Assembly: GCA_035692985.1 (NCBI GenBank)
Contig: DASSHG010000003.1
Location: 1 to 64,000, forward strand
Reading direction: 5' to 3'
Length of the DNA: 64,000 bases
Source: JARIHC01 sp035692985
Lineage (GTDB): Bacteria; Patescibacteriota; Saccharimonadia; Saccharimonadales; UBA4665
Made by a program: the position numbers and the translations under genes. Shown here in pieces: positions 37,636-46,464 of the stretch (positions are counted from its first letter, which is position 1; every line of letters begins with the position of its first letter). The notes under the pieces are model-generated. The model was given only the letters and a program-made list of their open reading frames with translations. It was not told where the DNA came from and did not search any database.

Positions 37636-38772
37636 ATGCAAAAACAAAATCAAACGGGAACCGGTCGTATCATGGTCTTACGCGCGCTGGCGGTTACGCT
37701 GGCAATGGCGGTGGTTGTTGGCGGGGCGCAAGTAGCGCACGCTGATAAATATGACGACCAAATCAATGCCCTGAGTGCCCAAAATTCCGCCTCGCAGGGG
37801 GTTTTAAATGGCTTGGAGACCCAGGCCGGCAGTTACCAGGCAGTTATCAACCAGCTACAAACGCAAATTAACGCCATCCAAAGCCAGCTGGCTTCCAGTC
37901 AAGCCCAGCAGTCCCAGCTACAGCAGCAAATTGAGGCTGACAAGCAGGAAATCACAACCAAAAAAGCCAGCCTGGCAGCTGACGTTAAGACTATGTATGT
38001 CGATGGCCAGATGTCGACTATAGAAGAACTGGCTACCAGCAAAAACCTGAGCGATTACGTCGATAAAGAAGAGTACCGCACCAGCGTGCAAAACCAGTTG
38101 GACGCCAAAATTCAAGAGATTGCTCAGCTGCAGGCCCAGTTGCAGGCCAAAAAAGAAAAGATTGACCAACTGGTGGAATCTCAAAAGGCCCAAAACGCCC
38201 AGTTGGCTAGCGACCAAGGCCAGCAGAATCAGTTACTGTCATATAATGAGGGGCAACAATCTGCGTATAACCAGCAGATCCAGAGTAATTCCAGTCAGAT
38301 CGGCAAGTTGCGCCAACAGCAATTGGCGGCTAACGCCCGGTTCATTGGCGGCAGCAGTGGCGGTATCCCCGGTGGCGGTACACCCTGCGGGGGAGGCTAT
38401 CCATCTGCTTGGTGCAACGCGCCACAAGACTCTATTATCGACAGCTGGGGTATGTATAACCGCGAATGTGTTAGCTACACGGCCTTTCGCGTAGCAGCCT
38501 CCGGCCGTTACATGCCTTACTGGGGCGGCCGCGGCAACGCTAACCAATGGCCCAGCAATGCTCGCGCAGCCGGTATCCCCATGGACTTTGGAGGCGGTGC
38601 TCGGTCCGGTGATATAGCTATAAGTACTGCCGGTGCCTTTGGCCATGCCATGTATGTGGAACGGGTAAACGGCAATGGAACAGTCTTTGTCAGCCAATAT
38701 AATGCCGCGCTTAATGGTCTGTATTCAACCAATACGGTTAGCGAATCTGGACTGTACTTCATCCACTTTTAG
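37636..38772 (+). CDS. PcsB-like secreted coiled-coil hydrolase with CHAP domain
   Basis: 378 residues. A signal peptide ends AQVAHA-DKYDD; residues 40-240 are a Gln-rich coiled coil; a Gly-rich linker leads to a CHAP domain with catalytic Cys in NRECVSYTAFR and His in FGHAMYVE. This is the architecture of PcsB/CwlO-class hydrolases regulated by FtsEX. Directly downstream of ftsEX, so probably its effector. Start at ATG 37636; an in-frame ATG at 37591 is upstream of a TATATT -10. Confidence 0.88.
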   Translation: MQKQNQTGTGRIMVLRALAVTLAMAVVVGGAQVAHADKYDDQINALSAQNSASQGVLNGLETQAGSYQAVINQLQTQINAIQSQLASSQAQQSQLQQQIEADKQEITTKKASLAADVKTMYVDGQMSTIEELATSKNLSDYVDKEEYRTSVQNQLDAKIQEIAQLQAQLQAKKEKIDQLVESQKAQNAQLASDQGQQNQLLSYNEGQQSAYNQQIQSNSSQIGKLRQQQLAANARFIGGSSGGIPGGGTPCGGGYPSAWCNAPQDSIIDSWGMYNRECVSYTAFRVAASGRYMPYWGGRGNANQWPSNARAAGIPMDFGGGARSGDIAISTAGAFGHAMYVERVNGNGTVFVSQYNAALNGLYSTNTVSESGLYFIHF

Positions 38773-38790
38773 TTTGCTATACTAGAAGTA

Positions 38791-40020
38791 ATGGAACCAA
38801 AACAGATAGGTGGGGAATTGCCTAAAAAGCGCCGCTGGCCGCGCTGGCTTGCCAAAGCAGCGGTTATAGTCGTCGTTTTTGCGATTGGCCTGGGTGTTGG
38901 CAATGGCACTATCAGCCTGCATCGGCAGCACGGCGTAGCTGGCAACCTGCCCGCCAAACCGGATTACACCACTGTCAACCAGGTCTATAAATCGCTGATT
39001 GAAAATTATGATGGTAAATTGACCGAGACACAGCTATTGGAGGGACTGAAACACGGTTTGGCGCAGTCTACTAACGATCCTTACACCGTATATTTCACCG
39101 CCAAGGAAGCTAAGGAATTCAACCAGCAGCTCAATAATCAGTTTAGCGGTATCGGCGCCGAACTGGGGCAGGACAGCGATGGCAACCTGCAGGTGATCGC
39201 GCCGATCGCCGGTACGCCGGCCGCCAAAGCCGGTCTGCAGGCCGGTGATTTAATAGCCAGTATTAACGGTACCAGCACCTCTGGCATGAGTATCGACCAG
39301 GCGGTCCATAAGATCCGGGGCAAGGCCGGCAGCAAAGTCAGTCTGCAAATTGTCCGTAACAAAACCACGCCGCTCACCTTGGACATCACCCGCCAAAATA
39401 TAACCGTGCCCAGCGTGAACACAAAAATTTTGCCAGGCAACACCGGCTACATGCAAATTACCAGTTTCTCCGATGACACGGCCGACCTGGCCCAAAAAGC
39501 CGCCCAGCAGTTCCATGACCAGCACGTCAAAGCCGTAGTGCTGGACCTGCGCAACGATCCGGGCGGCCTGCTGGATGCCGCCATCAAGGTTTCCAGCCTG
39601 TGGCTGCCGCAAGGTAAATTGATACTGCAGGAAAAGCGCGGCTCCGAGGTCGTTCAATCTTATTACGCCGATGGCAACGACATCTTAAAAGGCATCCCGA
39701 CCGTGGTCCTGACCAATAGTGGCTCGGCCAGCGCCAGCGAGATTACCGCCGGCGCGCTCCACGACAATGACGCGGCTTATGTGATCGGTCAAAAATCGTA
39801 TGGCAAGGGTGTCGTCCAGCAGCTAATCAATTTCCGCGACGGCTCACAGCTGAAAGTCACCGTCGCCAGCTGGTACCGGCCGGACGGTCAGAACATCAAT
39901 CACCGCGGTATCACGCCGGATAAAACCGTCACATTGCCCAAAAACGTCACGGTCAAGCCCGGCGGAGACAACGACACCCAGCTCCAGGCCGCCGAGAGTT
40001 ACCTAGCGGCACATCAGTGA
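38791..40020 (+). CDS. ctpA: C-terminal processing peptidase (S41)
   Basis: 409 residues. Cytoplasmic basic start, one membrane anchor (AVIVVVFAIGLGVGNGTI), a PDZ domain (GTPAAKAGLQAGDLIASING), and the S41 catalytic dyad: Ser in NSGSASASEI and Lys in KSYGKGVVQ. Cleaves C-termini of exported proteins; in other bacteria it controls peptidoglycan hydrolases. Extended -10 TGCTATACT (hexamer 38778-38783) is 7 nt before the ATG. Confidence 0.93.
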   Translation: MEPKQIGGELPKKRRWPRWLAKAAVIVVVFAIGLGVGNGTISLHRQHGVAGNLPAKPDYTTVNQVYKSLIENYDGKLTETQLLEGLKHGLAQSTNDPYTVYFTAKEAKEFNQQLNNQFSGIGAELGQDSDGNLQVIAPIAGTPAAKAGLQAGDLIASINGTSTSGMSIDQAVHKIRGKAGSKVSLQIVRNKTTPLTLDITRQNITVPSVNTKILPGNTGYMQITSFSDDTADLAQKAAQQFHDQHVKAVVLDLRNDPGGLLDAAIKVSSLWLPQGKLILQEKRGSEVVQSYYADGNDILKGIPTVVLTNSGSASASEITAGALHDNDAAYVIGQKSYGKGVVQQLINFRDGSQLKVTVASWYRPDGQNINHRGITPDKTVTLPKNVTVKPGGDNDTQLQAAESYLAAHQ

Positions 40021-40083
40021 GAATAATTTGCCAACAGGGAGCCAATAGGTTAGGATAGAGCCATAACGTAAGGGGTTGATGGA

Positions 40084-41688
40084 GTGGCCAAACAGGCGAC
40101 TAAATATGTGTTTGTGACAGGTGGCGTGCTTTCCGGATTAGGGAAGGGTATCACGGCCGCCTCCATCGGCAACCTCTTAAAAGCCCGCGGCTTGAAGGTC
40201 AATCTGATGAAGTGCGACCCGTATCTGAATGTTGATGCCGGCCTCCTGAACCCGCGCGAACATGGCGAATGTTTCGTGACTAAAGACGGTGCCGAGACCG
40301 ACCTCGACCTCGGCCATTATGAGCGCTTTGTAGATGTTGAAATGACCACTAAGTCCAGCCTGATGAGCGGCCGCGTCTTGCTGAAATTAATCCAGGACGA
40401 GCGGGCCGGCAAGTTCGAGGGCGACGACGTGCAGATCATCCCGCATTTGACCGGTGCTATCCAGGAGTGGATCGCCGAAGCGGGCAAGGGCTACGACGTG
40501 CACATCGTGGAAATCGGCGGCACAGTCGGCGATTACGAGTCCTTGTCATTCCTAGAGGCCATCCGCGAGATGGGCGTGCGAGTCGGCCTGGAAAATTGCG
40601 CCTATGTACACGTGGTCTACTTGCCGTATCTGGGCGCCAGCAATGAGAGCAAGACCAAGCCGGCCCAGAACTCAGTGCGCGAATTGCGCGGGCTGGGGAT
40701 CGCGCCGGACGTGCTGGTAGCGCGCAGCGAGCGTGCTGTTAACGACAATGTCAAAGCCAAGCTCAGCCTGTTCAGCGGCGTAGCCGAAGAGGCCATCGCC
40801 TCGCTGCCCAACGCCCGCAGCATTTATGAAGTGCCGCTGACGCTGGAGGACACTGGTATTGCCGATGTAATCACCGGTCATCTGCAACTCAAAACCAAAA
40901 AGCCTAAACATAAAGAGTGGCGGGCAGTCGTTGATCGGGCCACCGCCAACCATTCCCACCAAATCAAAATCGCTTTCGTGGCCAAGTACATGGACAATAC
41001 AGACACTTACATGTCGGTGTTCGAGGCTTTAAAAGCCGCCGGCTGGCACAACGATTGCGATGTCGACATCCATTGGGTGGATGCCTCGGATTTTGATTCG
41101 TCAGGAGTCGATATCAGCCGCAAGCTAAAGGATTACGACGGCATAGTAGTGCCTGGCGGTTTCGGCCAGCGCGGCCTGGAGGGCAAGATCAAAGCCGCCC
41201 AGTACGCGCTCAAGCACAAAGTGCCGTATCTGGGGCTCTGCCTAGGTTTACAGATGGGCGTCATCGCTGCTGCCCGCAACGCCGGCCTGGCGCAAGCCAC
41301 CACATTTGAACTTGATGAAAACAGTCCGGACGTGGTCATCAACACCATGGCCGACCAACAGGACAAATTAATGACCGGCGGCACCATGCGGCTTGGTGAT
41401 TACAATTGCCATCTGGAAAAGGGCAGCCTGGCGGCCAAGCTGTACGGCACCACCAAGATTGTGGAGCGCCACCGCCACCGCGGCGAATGTAATAACGACT
41501 ACCGCGGCCGCTACGAAAAGTGGGGCATCCGGGCCAGCGGCCTGAATCCGGATAATAACCTGGTGGAGATAATAGAAAGCACTGATCATCCATTCTTTCT
41601 AGCCAGCCAGTTCCATCCGGAGTTCAAGAGTCGACCCAACCGACCGCACCCGATGTTCGAGGGCTTTGTGCGCGCCGCGTTGAAATGA
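40084..41688 (+). CDS. pyrG: CTP synthase
   Basis: 534 residues with GTG start. Synthetase domain opens YVFVTGGVLSGLGKGITAAS; the glutaminase domain has the nucleophile Cys in GLCLGLQMGVI and the triad His/Glu in QFHPEFKSRP. Converts UTP to CTP with Gln. It is the only pyrimidine-nucleotide gene in the window; pyrH is absent from its usual place next to frr. Confidence 0.97.
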   Translation: MAKQATKYVFVTGGVLSGLGKGITAASIGNLLKARGLKVNLMKCDPYLNVDAGLLNPREHGECFVTKDGAETDLDLGHYERFVDVEMTTKSSLMSGRVLLKLIQDERAGKFEGDDVQIIPHLTGAIQEWIAEAGKGYDVHIVEIGGTVGDYESLSFLEAIREMGVRVGLENCAYVHVVYLPYLGASNESKTKPAQNSVRELRGLGIAPDVLVARSERAVNDNVKAKLSLFSGVAEEAIASLPNARSIYEVPLTLEDTGIADVITGHLQLKTKKPKHKEWRAVVDRATANHSHQIKIAFVAKYMDNTDTYMSVFEALKAAGWHNDCDVDIHWVDASDFDSSGVDISRKLKDYDGIVVPGGFGQRGLEGKIKAAQYALKHKVPYLGLCLGLQMGVIAAARNAGLAQATTFELDENSPDVVINTMADQQDKLMTGGTMRLGDYNCHLEKGSLAAKLYGTTKIVERHRHRGECNNDYRGRYEKWGIRASGLNPDNNLVEIIESTDHPFFLASQFHPEFKSRPNRPHPMFEGFVRAALK

Positions 41689-41724
41689 TATAGATAATTG
41701 AAAATTACGGGAGTCTAAGTTACC

Positions 41725-42150
41725 ATGAGCAGTATGACTGAAATTAGCAATGCGGGCGGGCCCAAACGGATCCTGCTGGTCGAAGACGATGACGCACTGG
41801 CCAATGTTTATGTTACCCGTCTGCAATCCGAGGGTTTTGATGTCCGCCGCGTCAACAATGGGGAAGACGCCTTGGCTACGGCGCTTAGCTATCATCCGGA
41901 TCTGGTGCTGCTCGATGTCATGATGCCCAAAGTCAGCGGTTTCGACGTATTGGACATATTGCGCAAGACGCCGGAAACGGCCAAACTGAAAGTAATAATG
42001 CTGACGGCCCTCAGCCAGGACAGCGAAAAACAGCGCGCCGAATCACTCGGCGTCGATGATTACCTGGTCAAGTCGCAAGTGGTGATCGCCGACGTTATTG
42101 ATCGTATCCGCCATCATCTGGATATTGACGCTGAGCCGGCAGCTAGCTAG
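41725..42150 (+). CDS. Single-domain response regulator (receiver only)
   Basis: 141 residues. Canonical receiver: acidic pair in VEDDDAL, phospho-acceptor Asp in VLLDVMMPK, Thr in IMLTALS, and Lys in YLVKSQ. No output domain. All functional residues are intact, in contrast to the degenerate receiver at 49299. No kinase adjoins it. Confidence 0.92.
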   Translation: MSSMTEISNAGGPKRILLVEDDDALANVYVTRLQSEGFDVRRVNNGEDALATALSYHPDLVLLDVMMPKVSGFDVLDILRKTPETAKLKVIMLTALSQDSEKQRAESLGVDDYLVKSQVVIADVIDRIRHHLDIDAEPAAS

Positions 42151-42166
42151 TCGGGCTTTGGATGGT

Positions 42167-42439
42167 TTACTCTACGATTACCTCTGTGCGGGCCACGGAT
42201 TTACCGCTGAATAAGCGGACTTTACGCTTTTTGTATTGGACGATGCCGTCTTTTGCGGCGTGGATAGTGTAGTTGCGGCTCATTTTGGTGCCGACGCCGG
42301 GACGCTTGCTCATGCCGACTTGACGAACAATCACTTGGCCGACCTTAACCTGGCCGCCGCCAAATATCTTAACTCCCAGACGCTGGCCGGGGCTATCGTG
42401 GACATTTTTGGCTGTACCGCCGGCTTTTACATGACTCAT
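42167..42439 (-). CDS. rpmA: 50S ribosomal protein L27
   Basis: 90 residues. N-terminus SHVKAGGTAKNVHDSPGQRL and the core GVKIFGGGQVKVGQVIVRQ identify L27, whose N-terminus reaches the peptidyl-transferase centre. Its ATG overlaps the stop of the upstream orphan (ATGA at 42439-42436), and its Shine-Dalgarno (GAGGAG) lies inside that orphan, so translation is coupled. It is 40 kb from rplU. Confidence 0.95.
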   Translation of the reverse strand: MSHVKAGGTAKNVHDSPGQRLGVKIFGGGQVKVGQVIVRQVGMSKRPGVGTKMSRNYTIHAAKDGIVQYKKRKVRLFSGKSVARTEVIVE

Positions 42440-42765
42440 GCTGGAAGCTCCTCCCCGCGTCTATCAAGTTCTAAATACATGCTATGTAAGCCATTCTCAA
42501 AACAAGCGTTGTGTTCAGCTAAAATTAACTCAGACTGCTCACGTAGCCCACTGGTTAAACGATAAAAATGATCTGTGTCCTCTATACCTATTTTATCTCC
42601 ATCGAAAGAGTCAGCTATTTCCGTAAATGCCGATCTACCGAGTATAGCCAGAATAAACCCATCGACTTTTGGGCTCACGGAGGACTCCTTTAATAAAAGT
42701 TTTCCACCCTCGGAAAGGGTGATATCTTCTGGTCCTCTTGGCGGCCTGTGTGCAAACTTAAGCAT
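42436..42765 (-). CDS. Orphan protein, 109 aa, coupled to rpmA
   Basis: Not recognised. Soluble, mixed charge; helix-rich C-terminus (RREQS-like, ILAEHNACFENGLHSMYLEL). A Shine-Dalgarno AAGGAAG precedes the ATG, only 2 nt from the upstream methyltransferase. Its stop overlaps the rpmA start. It therefore sits where rplU or a ribosomal-associated gene would be expected upstream of rpmA. Confidence 0.7.
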   Translation of the reverse strand: MLKFAHRPPRGPEDITLSEGGKLLLKESSVSPKVDGFILAILGRSAFTEIADSFDGDKIGIEDTDHFYRLTSGLREQSELILAEHNACFENGLHSMYLELDRRGEELPA

Positions 42766-42767
42766 AA

Positions 42768-44003
42768 TTACTTCCTTGTTATTACTATGAGCTGGCGGCC
42801 GACGATCTGGTCGGGTCTGTAGTAGATCAGATGATCATCCCCAGCATGCTCAAAACTGACTCGATTATAGCCCAAATCGCTTATCTGGTCAATAAGGGGT
42901 AGCTTTTTAAATTGATCCGGTTTAGTCTGCCAGGCGGGAACGGCCAGGCAGAAACGGGTGCCCGGCTTAATCTGGCCGTGAATATTTTTTAAGAACTTTT
43001 TAATAATGAGATTGCAATCGGAGATGGTTTGGGTCAGGATTTCCGGCGAAGGCATGGTGGTGAAGGGGCGACCCAAATAGGTTTCGCTGGCAACGCGGTC
43101 AATCGGCGGCTGCCATTGGTGTTCAGTAGCGTCGCCGGATTCTAATTTTTCTGTTTCGTCGAAACTATATAATTGTTTGAGCCATTCTAAGTTGTGATGG
43201 GAATAATCGACCATCCGTTTTTCGAGGTCGCTGCCGTAAATATCGTAGCCCATCAGCAGCGCCTCTTGCAGAATCACGCCGGTGCCGCAAAACGGGTCTA
43301 ATATGGTTTGGCCGAGCAGGCGGCGGGGAACCGGCTCGCCGGCCGGAATATCGCATATATTCTGCAATTTTTCTTCCGGCAACTCGCCGGCGGCCAGATT
43401 AATGATGATTTGCGCCAGTTTGGGCGGCAGCATGCCGACCCGGGGATCGCGTTTGGGCCGTTCGCGGTCGCGCCGGGTGTAAGATTCAATATCTTGGACC
43501 TTAACCGTTTGGACGATGATTGTTTTTTGATTGTCGCGAATAAACACCAGCTCCCAGCCAGTCGGTCCGGTCAGCTGGTTGTGCAGCACCTGGGCGCTGT
43601 TGAGCTCGAGCTCTTTATTAGGGATGACACGCACGTTGCGGCCGGTTTTTTTGATGGCTTTTTTGAGTGTTAGAGCGCTCGCTGATAGCTGTTGGACGTT
43701 GACCGGCAGCCCGATAGCGCTTAGGCCGAGCCGCATCTTGCCCTCCGGCATAGATTGCGAGTGGCCGGGCGAGACTTGCAGCAGGAATTTCTCGATTTCT
43801 TTCCAGTTGGTAGTGTCCAGCGTGGCTAGGATCTTGCAGAATTTTACGCTGCCGCCCAACCGGTCAAAAGTCAATAAACAGGGGTCAACATCGACTACGG
43901 CGACTTTGTCGCCGACCGGCCGGATTTTAGCGGCGCCGTACAGGCTCTCCAGTTCGGCCAGTCCAAGCGCCGGCTGCCGCCCCAGAATCAATAAGCTATG
44001 CAT
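42768..44003 (-). CDS. TRM11/UPF0020-like RNA methyltransferase
   Basis: 411 residues. The N-terminal part resembles a THUMP-like RNA-binding region; the C-terminal class I SAM domain has motif I ILDPFCGTGVILQEALLMG and acidic SDLEKRM. The catalytic DPPYG-like motif is replaced by ASETYLGRP. Family members modify guanosine in tRNA; the changed motif makes the exact target uncertain. Leaderless: TATACT (44016-44011, minus strand) lies 7 nt before the ATG. Confidence 0.8.
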   Translation of the reverse strand: MHSLLILGRQPALGLAELESLYGAAKIRPVGDKVAVVDVDPCLLTFDRLGGSVKFCKILATLDTTNWKEIEKFLLQVSPGHSQSMPEGKMRLGLSAIGLPVNVQQLSASALTLKKAIKKTGRNVRVIPNKELELNSAQVLHNQLTGPTGWELVFIRDNQKTIIVQTVKVQDIESYTRRDRERPKRDPRVGMLPPKLAQIIINLAAGELPEEKLQNICDIPAGEPVPRRLLGQTILDPFCGTGVILQEALLMGYDIYGSDLEKRMVDYSHHNLEWLKQLYSFDETEKLESGDATEHQWQPPIDRVASETYLGRPFTTMPSPEILTQTISDCNLIIKKFLKNIHGQIKPGTRFCLAVPAWQTKPDQFKKLPLIDQISDLGYNRVSFEHAGDDHLIYYRPDQIVGRQLIVITRK

Positions 44004-44010
44004 GTTATCC

Positions 44011-44018
44011 AGTATAAT
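44011..44018. promoter_or_regulatory. Bidirectional promoter with overlapping -10 elements
   Basis: The octamer AGTATAAT reads TATAAT on the plus strand (44013-44018) and TATACT on the minus strand (44016-44011). ATG codons stand 8 nt downstream on the plus strand (44027) and 7 nt on the minus strand (44003). Both transcripts would be leaderless and start 23 nt apart. Confidence 0.65.
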
Positions 44019-44026
44019 GAACGGAT

Positions 44027-45091
44027 ATGGCAGAACAAAGCTGGGTTCGCAAACACTGGAAACTGATAGTCAATCTGATGACGCTAGTGGCGCTGGTGGT
44101 CTTGGTTTATTTAATCCGTGACCAGATAGCCGACACTTTCCATAACCTCGGCCAAGTCCATGCCATAGCGCTGCTATTGCTGATCCCTGTAGAATTCCTA
44201 AACTATCATGCCCAGGCCCGGCTATATCAGCGGCTGTTCGCTATAGTCGGCAATAAATTGTCATATAAATTCCTGTTCAAAGCTTCATTGGAACTGAATT
44301 TCGTGAACCACGTTTTCCCGAGCGGCGGTGTTACGGGGATATCCTACTTCACGTTCCGGATGAGACAGGGCAAAACGCTGAGCGGCGGACGGGCGACCTT
44401 TATCCATGTAATGAAAATCGCCCTCTATTTCTTGGCGTTCGAGCTTATTTTATTTTTTGGCGTAATCTGCCTAGCGCTGATGGGGCGGGTCAACGGGTTG
44501 GTATTGTTGGTAGCCGGATCGTTGTCGACGCTATTAGTCGTTGGTACCGCGGCTTTTGCATATATTATCAGTAGTAAACAGCGGATTAACAGCTTTTTCA
44601 CGGCGCTGACGCGAGCGCTGAACCGGCTGATCCGCCTTGTGCGGCCGCGTGACCCTGAGGCCATCAACATCTCTAGGGTAAAGAAGACTTTCGATGATTT
44701 CCATGATAGTTATGTCGAAGTTAAAAGCAACTGGCGGCAACTCAAAGTGCCGTTTTTGTACGCTCTGCTGGCTGACTCCACCGAGATCGCGGCGGTCTAC
44801 GTGGTCTATATCGCTTTCGGCGAATGGGTGAATATCGGCGCCGTGATCCTGGCTTATGGTATTGCTAATTTCGCCGGCCTGATATCTGTTCTGCCGGGTG
44901 GGATTGGCATTTACGAGGCACTGATGACTAGCGTGTTGGCAGCGGCCGGCGTGCCGCCGCGCCTCAGTCTGCCGGTCACGGTGATGTACCGGATTTTGAA
45001 CACGTTGCTGCAGATTCCACCGGGCTATTATTTCTATCACCAGGCTATTAAGCGTGGTGACCTGTCTTCGGAAGTATCGCATGCCGATTGA
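44027..45091 (+). CDS. YbhN/LPG-synthase-type membrane protein (UPF0104)
   Basis: 354 residues, about eight membrane helices. Contains the family features FVNHVFPSGGVTGISYFTFRM and the C-terminal LPGGIGIYEALMTSVLAAAGV. The family includes the flippase domain of MprF and proteins of unknown lipid-related function; the synthase domain is absent. Ends 11 nt inside xseA, hinting at cotranscription. Confidence 0.85.
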   Translation: MAEQSWVRKHWKLIVNLMTLVALVVLVYLIRDQIADTFHNLGQVHAIALLLLIPVEFLNYHAQARLYQRLFAIVGNKLSYKFLFKASLELNFVNHVFPSGGVTGISYFTFRMRQGKTLSGGRATFIHVMKIALYFLAFELILFFGVICLALMGRVNGLVLLVAGSLSTLLVVGTAAFAYIISSKQRINSFFTALTRALNRLIRLVRPRDPEAINISRVKKTFDDFHDSYVEVKSNWRQLKVPFLYALLADSTEIAAVYVVYIAFGEWVNIGAVILAYGIANFAGLISVLPGGIGIYEALMTSVLAAAGVPPRLSLPVTVMYRILNTLLQIPPGYYFYHQAIKRGDLSSEVSHAD

Positions 45092-46250
45092 ACCGGCAGC
45101 TGGCGCAGAAATCGGAGCCGAAGTGGTGCTGGGTGTCAGCGATTTCGTAGCCGTGCTCAACCAAACACTGGACTTCGCTTATCCGCAAGTAACGATTATG
45201 GGCGAGCTGGCCAACCTGCGGATTAGTAAGGGTCGGTGGCTGTATTTTGATCTTAAGGATGAGATTTCTACGGTGAAATTTTTTGGCACCGTGCGCCAGC
45301 TGCCGGGGCCGCTAGAAGATGGGATGATGTTGCGGGTCCGCGGCGCGCCGCGGCTGCACCATTTGTACGGTTTTAGCGTTAACGTGCTGGATATCCGGCC
45401 GGCCGGCGAAGGAACGATTAAGCGTGCCGCGCAGCTCCTGCGGGCTAAACTGGCGGCCGAAGGATTGTTTGATGAATCACGCAAACGGCGGCTACCGTAC
45501 CCGCCGGCTCGCATCGGCCTGATTGCATCAAAACAATCGGCAGCTTATGCCGATTTTATTAAAGTTTTAAATGGTCGCTGGCAGGGCATTACGGTTGATG
45601 TGATTGACGTGCAGGTCCAGGGCGAGCTGGCGCTGCCGCAGCTGGTGGCAGCCGTGGAACAGTTTAACGGCCAGGCCGAACCGCCGGAGGTCCTGGTGAT
45701 GGTCCGCGGCGGCGGCAGCGCCGAAGACCTGGCGGCCTTCAGCAGCGAGGCGGTCAGCCGGGCAGTGGCCGGCAGCCGGGTGCCGACTCTTGTTGCCATC
45801 GGCCATGAAACTGATACGGCTCTGGCTGAACTGGCCGCCGACCAGCGGGCCAGCACTCCCAGCAACGCCGCTGAGCTGCTGGTTCCGGACCGCCGCCAGG
45901 TGGCGGCCGACTTGCACCGCGAAACAGCCCGCCTGGAAGACCAGATCACCAGCCTGGTCCGTGCCGAAAGAAATAATCTGCGGCACCAATCAGATATGCT
46001 TTCGCGGCAACTCAAAACACTTTTAACAGGGGCGGCCACGCAATTAACCAGCCGGCAACAGTTGCTTGAGGCCCTCAACCCGGAGACCATTTTACGCCGC
46101 GGCTACGCCATTGTCCGTCTAGCCCGCGGCGGCAAGCCGCTGCGCAGCTCCCGGCACCTGGCCACCGGTGCTATAGTAGACATACAGCTGACAGACGGCC
46201 GTTTCAGTGCCGTCGTGGCCGGCAGCGAACAGGAGAAAAATCATGTCTAG
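45081..46250 (+). CDS. xseA: Exonuclease VII large subunit
   Basis: 389 residues. N-terminal OB fold (VTIMGELANLRISKGRWLYFDLKD) and the catalytic domain with RIGLIASKQSAAYADF, VMVRGGGSAEDLAAF and AIGHETDTALAELAAD, followed by a coiled coil. Degrades single-stranded DNA from both ends. I use ATG 45081, which matches family starts; an upstream in-frame reading lies deep in the preceding gene. Confidence 0.95.
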   Translation: MPIEPAAGAEIGAEVVLGVSDFVAVLNQTLDFAYPQVTIMGELANLRISKGRWLYFDLKDEISTVKFFGTVRQLPGPLEDGMMLRVRGAPRLHHLYGFSVNVLDIRPAGEGTIKRAAQLLRAKLAAEGLFDESRKRRLPYPPARIGLIASKQSAAYADFIKVLNGRWQGITVDVIDVQVQGELALPQLVAAVEQFNGQAEPPEVLVMVRGGGSAEDLAAFSSEAVSRAVAGSRVPTLVAIGHETDTALAELAADQRASTPSNAAELLVPDRRQVAADLHRETARLEDQITSLVRAERNNLRHQSDMLSRQLKTLLTGAATQLTSRQQLLEALNPETILRRGYAIVRLARGGKPLRSSRHLATGAIVDIQLTDGRFSAVVAGSEQEKNHV

Positions 46251-46464
46251 TCCAAAGTCTCAATCCAAATCCAAAATCGGACCGAATTATGAAGAATTGC
46301 GTGCCGAATTAGACAGTGTGCTGGCTGAACTCCAGCGCGAAGACCTGGACGTTGATAAAGCCCTGGAGTATTACCAGCGCGGCCTAGAACTAGTCCGCCA
46401 GCTGCAAAAATACCTGAAAAGCGCCGAAAACAAAGTCCGCGACATAAAAAACGCCGTCGTATGA
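46243..46464 (+). CDS. xseB: Exonuclease VII small subunit
   Basis: 73 residues. The helical hairpin motif YEELRAELDSVLAELQREDL and ALEYYQRGLELVRQ identifies XseB. Start at ATG 46243 with AGGAG 6 nt upstream; overlaps the xseA end by 8 nt. Several XseB copies surround each XseA. Confidence 0.93.
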   Translation: MSSPKSQSKSKIGPNYEELRAELDSVLAELQREDLDVDKALEYYQRGLELVRQLQKYLKSAENKVRDIKNAVV

